From contig JAICJW010000055.1 of assembly GCA_025928215.1 (NCBI GenBank), positions 1 to 14,874 of the forward strand: a stretch of DNA of 14,874 bases, read 5' to 3'. Below, in pieces: positions 13,326-14,874 of this stretch. The notes below the pieces were generated by a model. The model did not search any database and was not told where the DNA came from. It saw nothing but the letters and a program-made list of their open reading frames with translations. Positions within the stretch are counted from its first letter, which is position 1, and every line of letters starts with the position of its first letter. A program made the translations under genes and the position numbers. Origin of the DNA: Chloroflexia bacterium. GTDB taxonomy: Bacteria; Chloroflexota; Chloroflexia; Thermomicrobiales; JALYUS01.

Positions 13326-14870
13326 ATGAGTAACGCAGATACATCCGATTTCGATGCCCGCGTGCGCCGCATCTCCATGCTGCTCTATGCCGCGGCGATC
13401 ATTAGCCTCGTATTGCTCGCGAACCTTCCCCTGGGCATCGCGACGATCCACCGCCGCTCCCTCAATATCGTGACGCTTCTGGGGTTCCTCTCACTCATTG
13501 TCGTCTGGTATTTCCCCTGGCAGCGCTTCCATCGCGATCTCTTCCTCATCATGACCTTCTCCGCGCTCGTATTCGTCGCTATCGCCGTGGGCGCGAGTGG
13601 TGGTTGGCAGAGTCCGTTAGTCCTCTTCTACCTGTTCGCCGTCCTTTTCAACGCCGCGTACTACGAGCGCTCGCTCGCGCTCGTGCTCGATGGTGGGGTG
13701 ATCCTCTGGAGTATCAGCCCACTGCTCTACCAACCGGGCATCGCACCGCTCGTCGCGCATCTCGCCCTGTTTGGCCCCACCTGCCTGTGCGTCGGCTATG
13801 TCGCCGATCTGATGATGCGCGAAGTGCGGCATCGGGAGCGGGAAGTCGGCATGCTCATCGCGCAGCAGGCGCGACGTGGGCGAGAGTACGCGCGGCTCGC
13901 CGCGTTGCATCAGGCGGGGATGGCGGTCAGCGCCCATCTCGACGCGCAACGTGTGATGGAGACCGTGGTGCATGAACTCGCAATCTCGCTCGGCTACACC
14001 TTCGTCGGCATTTACCTACGGGCGGGGGATGCGCTCTGTCTGCGCGCGCAATCCGGCTTCGCGACGCCGCTGGAGCGCATTGCCGATGATGAAGGAGTGA
14101 TCGGCCGCGTCTGCCGGACGGGGCGGGGCGCATTGGTGACGGACGTGCGGGTGGATCTCGATTACCTCGGCGGCGACGAACGAGTGCGCAGCGAGGTCTG
14201 CGTGCCGATATTGCACGACGGTGAGGTTATCGGTGTGGTGAATGTAGAGAGTAGCGACCGCCTCGATCGCGATGATCTCGAGGTGCTTGAACTCTTCGCG
14301 CAGCAGATCAGTGCCGCGCTCGCCAATGCCCGCACGCATGCAGCAATGACCGAGGCGGCGCGGCGAGATGATATGACCGGCGTCCTGAACCATGGAGCGG
14401 TCTTCGTGGCCCTGGGGCAGAGCATCGCCGCAGCCAGGGCGGCGCGATGCTCGCTCGCGCTTCTCTATCTGGATGTGGATGGCTTCAAACGGCTGAACGA
14501 TCGCTATGGACACGCCTTCGGTGACGACATGCTCCGGGCGTGTGTGCGGGAGATCGAAGCGGTACTGCCGCCCACCGCATTGCTCGGACGCTATGGCGGT
14601 GACGAGTTCGTGGTTATCCTGCCGGACACTGATTGCGAGCAGGGGGTGAGCGCGGCGGAAGCGATCCGCGCGCGCTTCACGGCGTGTTGCTTCCCGGAGA
14701 CGGTGAGCGGCGAACCGGACTACCTTACCGTGAGCATCGGTGTGGCCTGTATGCCGGAGCACGCGACGACGATTGCCGCGCTCCTGGCGATGGCGGATCA
14801 GGCGCTCTACGCGGCAAAGGGGCGGGGCCGCGACCAGGTCTGTGCAGCGCCCCATTCGATAGCGGCATAG
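13326..14870 (+). CDS. membrane GAF-GGDEF diguanylate cyclase
   Basis: A 514-residue protein that should make c-di-GMP from two GTP. About six membrane segments (near 16-38, 45-65, 71-90, 96-114, 116-135, 141-164) are followed by a charged helix (165-190), a GAF domain (about 192-340, with VCVPILHDGEVIGVVNVES at 291-309) and a GGDEF domain (about 345-505). The DDMTG motif is at 348-352, YLDVDGFKRLND at 381-392 supplies nucleotide and metal residues, and the catalytic RYGGDEFVV has GGDEF at 424-428. The inhibitory RxxD site, expected at 415-418, reads PPTA, so product inhibition through that site is not expected. The gene begins 27 bases after the HD-GYP gene and is probably co-transcribed with it, giving opposite activities under different sensors. 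The ribosome site (GACGAG region) is weak, suggesting translational coupling. The stop is four bases from the window end. Confidence 0.93.
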   Translation: MSNADTSDFDARVRRISMLLYAAAIISLVLLANLPLGIATIHRRSLNIVTLLGFLSLIVVWYFPWQRFHRDLFLIMTFSALVFVAIAVGASGGWQSPLVLFYLFAVLFNAAYYERSLALVLDGGVILWSISPLLYQPGIAPLVAHLALFGPTCLCVGYVADLMMREVRHREREVGMLIAQQARRGREYARLAALHQAGMAVSAHLDAQRVMETVVHELAISLGYTFVGIYLRAGDALCLRAQSGFATPLERIADDEGVIGRVCRTGRGALVTDVRVDLDYLGGDERVRSEVCVPILHDGEVIGVVNVESSDRLDRDDLEVLELFAQQISAALANARTHAAMTEAARRDDMTGVLNHGAVFVALGQSIAAARAARCSLALLYLDVDGFKRLNDRYGHAFGDDMLRACVREIEAVLPPTALLGRYGGDEFVVILPDTDCEQGVSAAEAIRARFTACCFPETVSGEPDYLTVSIGVACMPEHATTIAALLAMADQALYAAKGRGRDQVCAAPHSIAA

Positions 14871-14874
14871 CAGA

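Noticed and set aside
14016..14855. Minus-strand reading frame of 279 codons opposite the GGDEF domain
   Set aside because: The plus strand encodes an unmistakable GAF-GGDEF protein; the reverse frame has no family signature.

Overview
The window comes from a GC-rich bacterium (roughly 60-65 % G+C by eye). It has densely packed genes, clear Shine-Dalgarno sites and long shadow reading frames. The gene mix resembles Chloroflexota of the Thermomicrobia type: a CoA-dependent anthranilate pathway, a GMC oxidoreductase with a gluconate-dehydrogenase subunit 3, a stand-alone RAM protein, a DUF433/DUF5615-like toxin-antitoxin pair, and an HD-GYP protein with a multi-pass sensor. That taxonomic placement is inference and weak. 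I see no rRNA, tRNA, CRISPR array, insertion sequence or phage gene.

Layout. Positions 1-1596 (+) hold the 3' part of a dipeptidyl-peptidase-IV-like S9 peptidase cut by the window edge. Positions 1667-2198 (+) hold a decayed toxin-antitoxin module: the antitoxin-like gene has a one-base frameshift and the PIN-like toxin has lost its N-terminal half. From 10117 down to 2242 everything is on the minus strand. First comes a catabolic operon: 2-aminobenzoate-CoA ligase, an LLM-type flavin/F420 oxidoreductase, a two-domain 2-aminobenzoyl-CoA monooxygenase/reductase, and a crotonase. A GMC oxidoreductase and a gluconate 2-dehydrogenase subunit 3 follow, probably from their own promoter. Divergent from the ligase, on the plus strand, are an 85-residue unknown protein and a RidA-family protein (10345-11046), then a stand-alone Lrp/AsnC ligand-binding (RAM) domain protein (11327-11563). 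The right end (11748-14870, +) is a two-gene cyclic-di-GMP unit: a membrane HD-GYP phosphodiesterase followed by a membrane GAF-GGDEF diguanylate cyclase.

How the genes work together. The ligase would activate anthranilate to 2-aminobenzoyl-CoA. The monooxygenase/reductase would hydroxylate and reduce it to a non-aromatic enamine-ketone CoA ester. The RidA-like protein and the crotonase are good candidates for removing the amino group and opening the ring. Three pathway proteins look non-standard: the reductase domain of the monooxygenase/reductase stops soon after its last recognisable strand, the crotonase lacks both usual catalytic glutamates, and the RidA protein lacks the usual substrate-binding arginine. 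Together with the embedded LLM oxidoreductase, these suggest a variant of the known aerobic 2-aminobenzoyl-CoA route, and they are the most interesting part of the window. The right-hand pair couples opposite c-di-GMP activities to two different membrane sensor domains.
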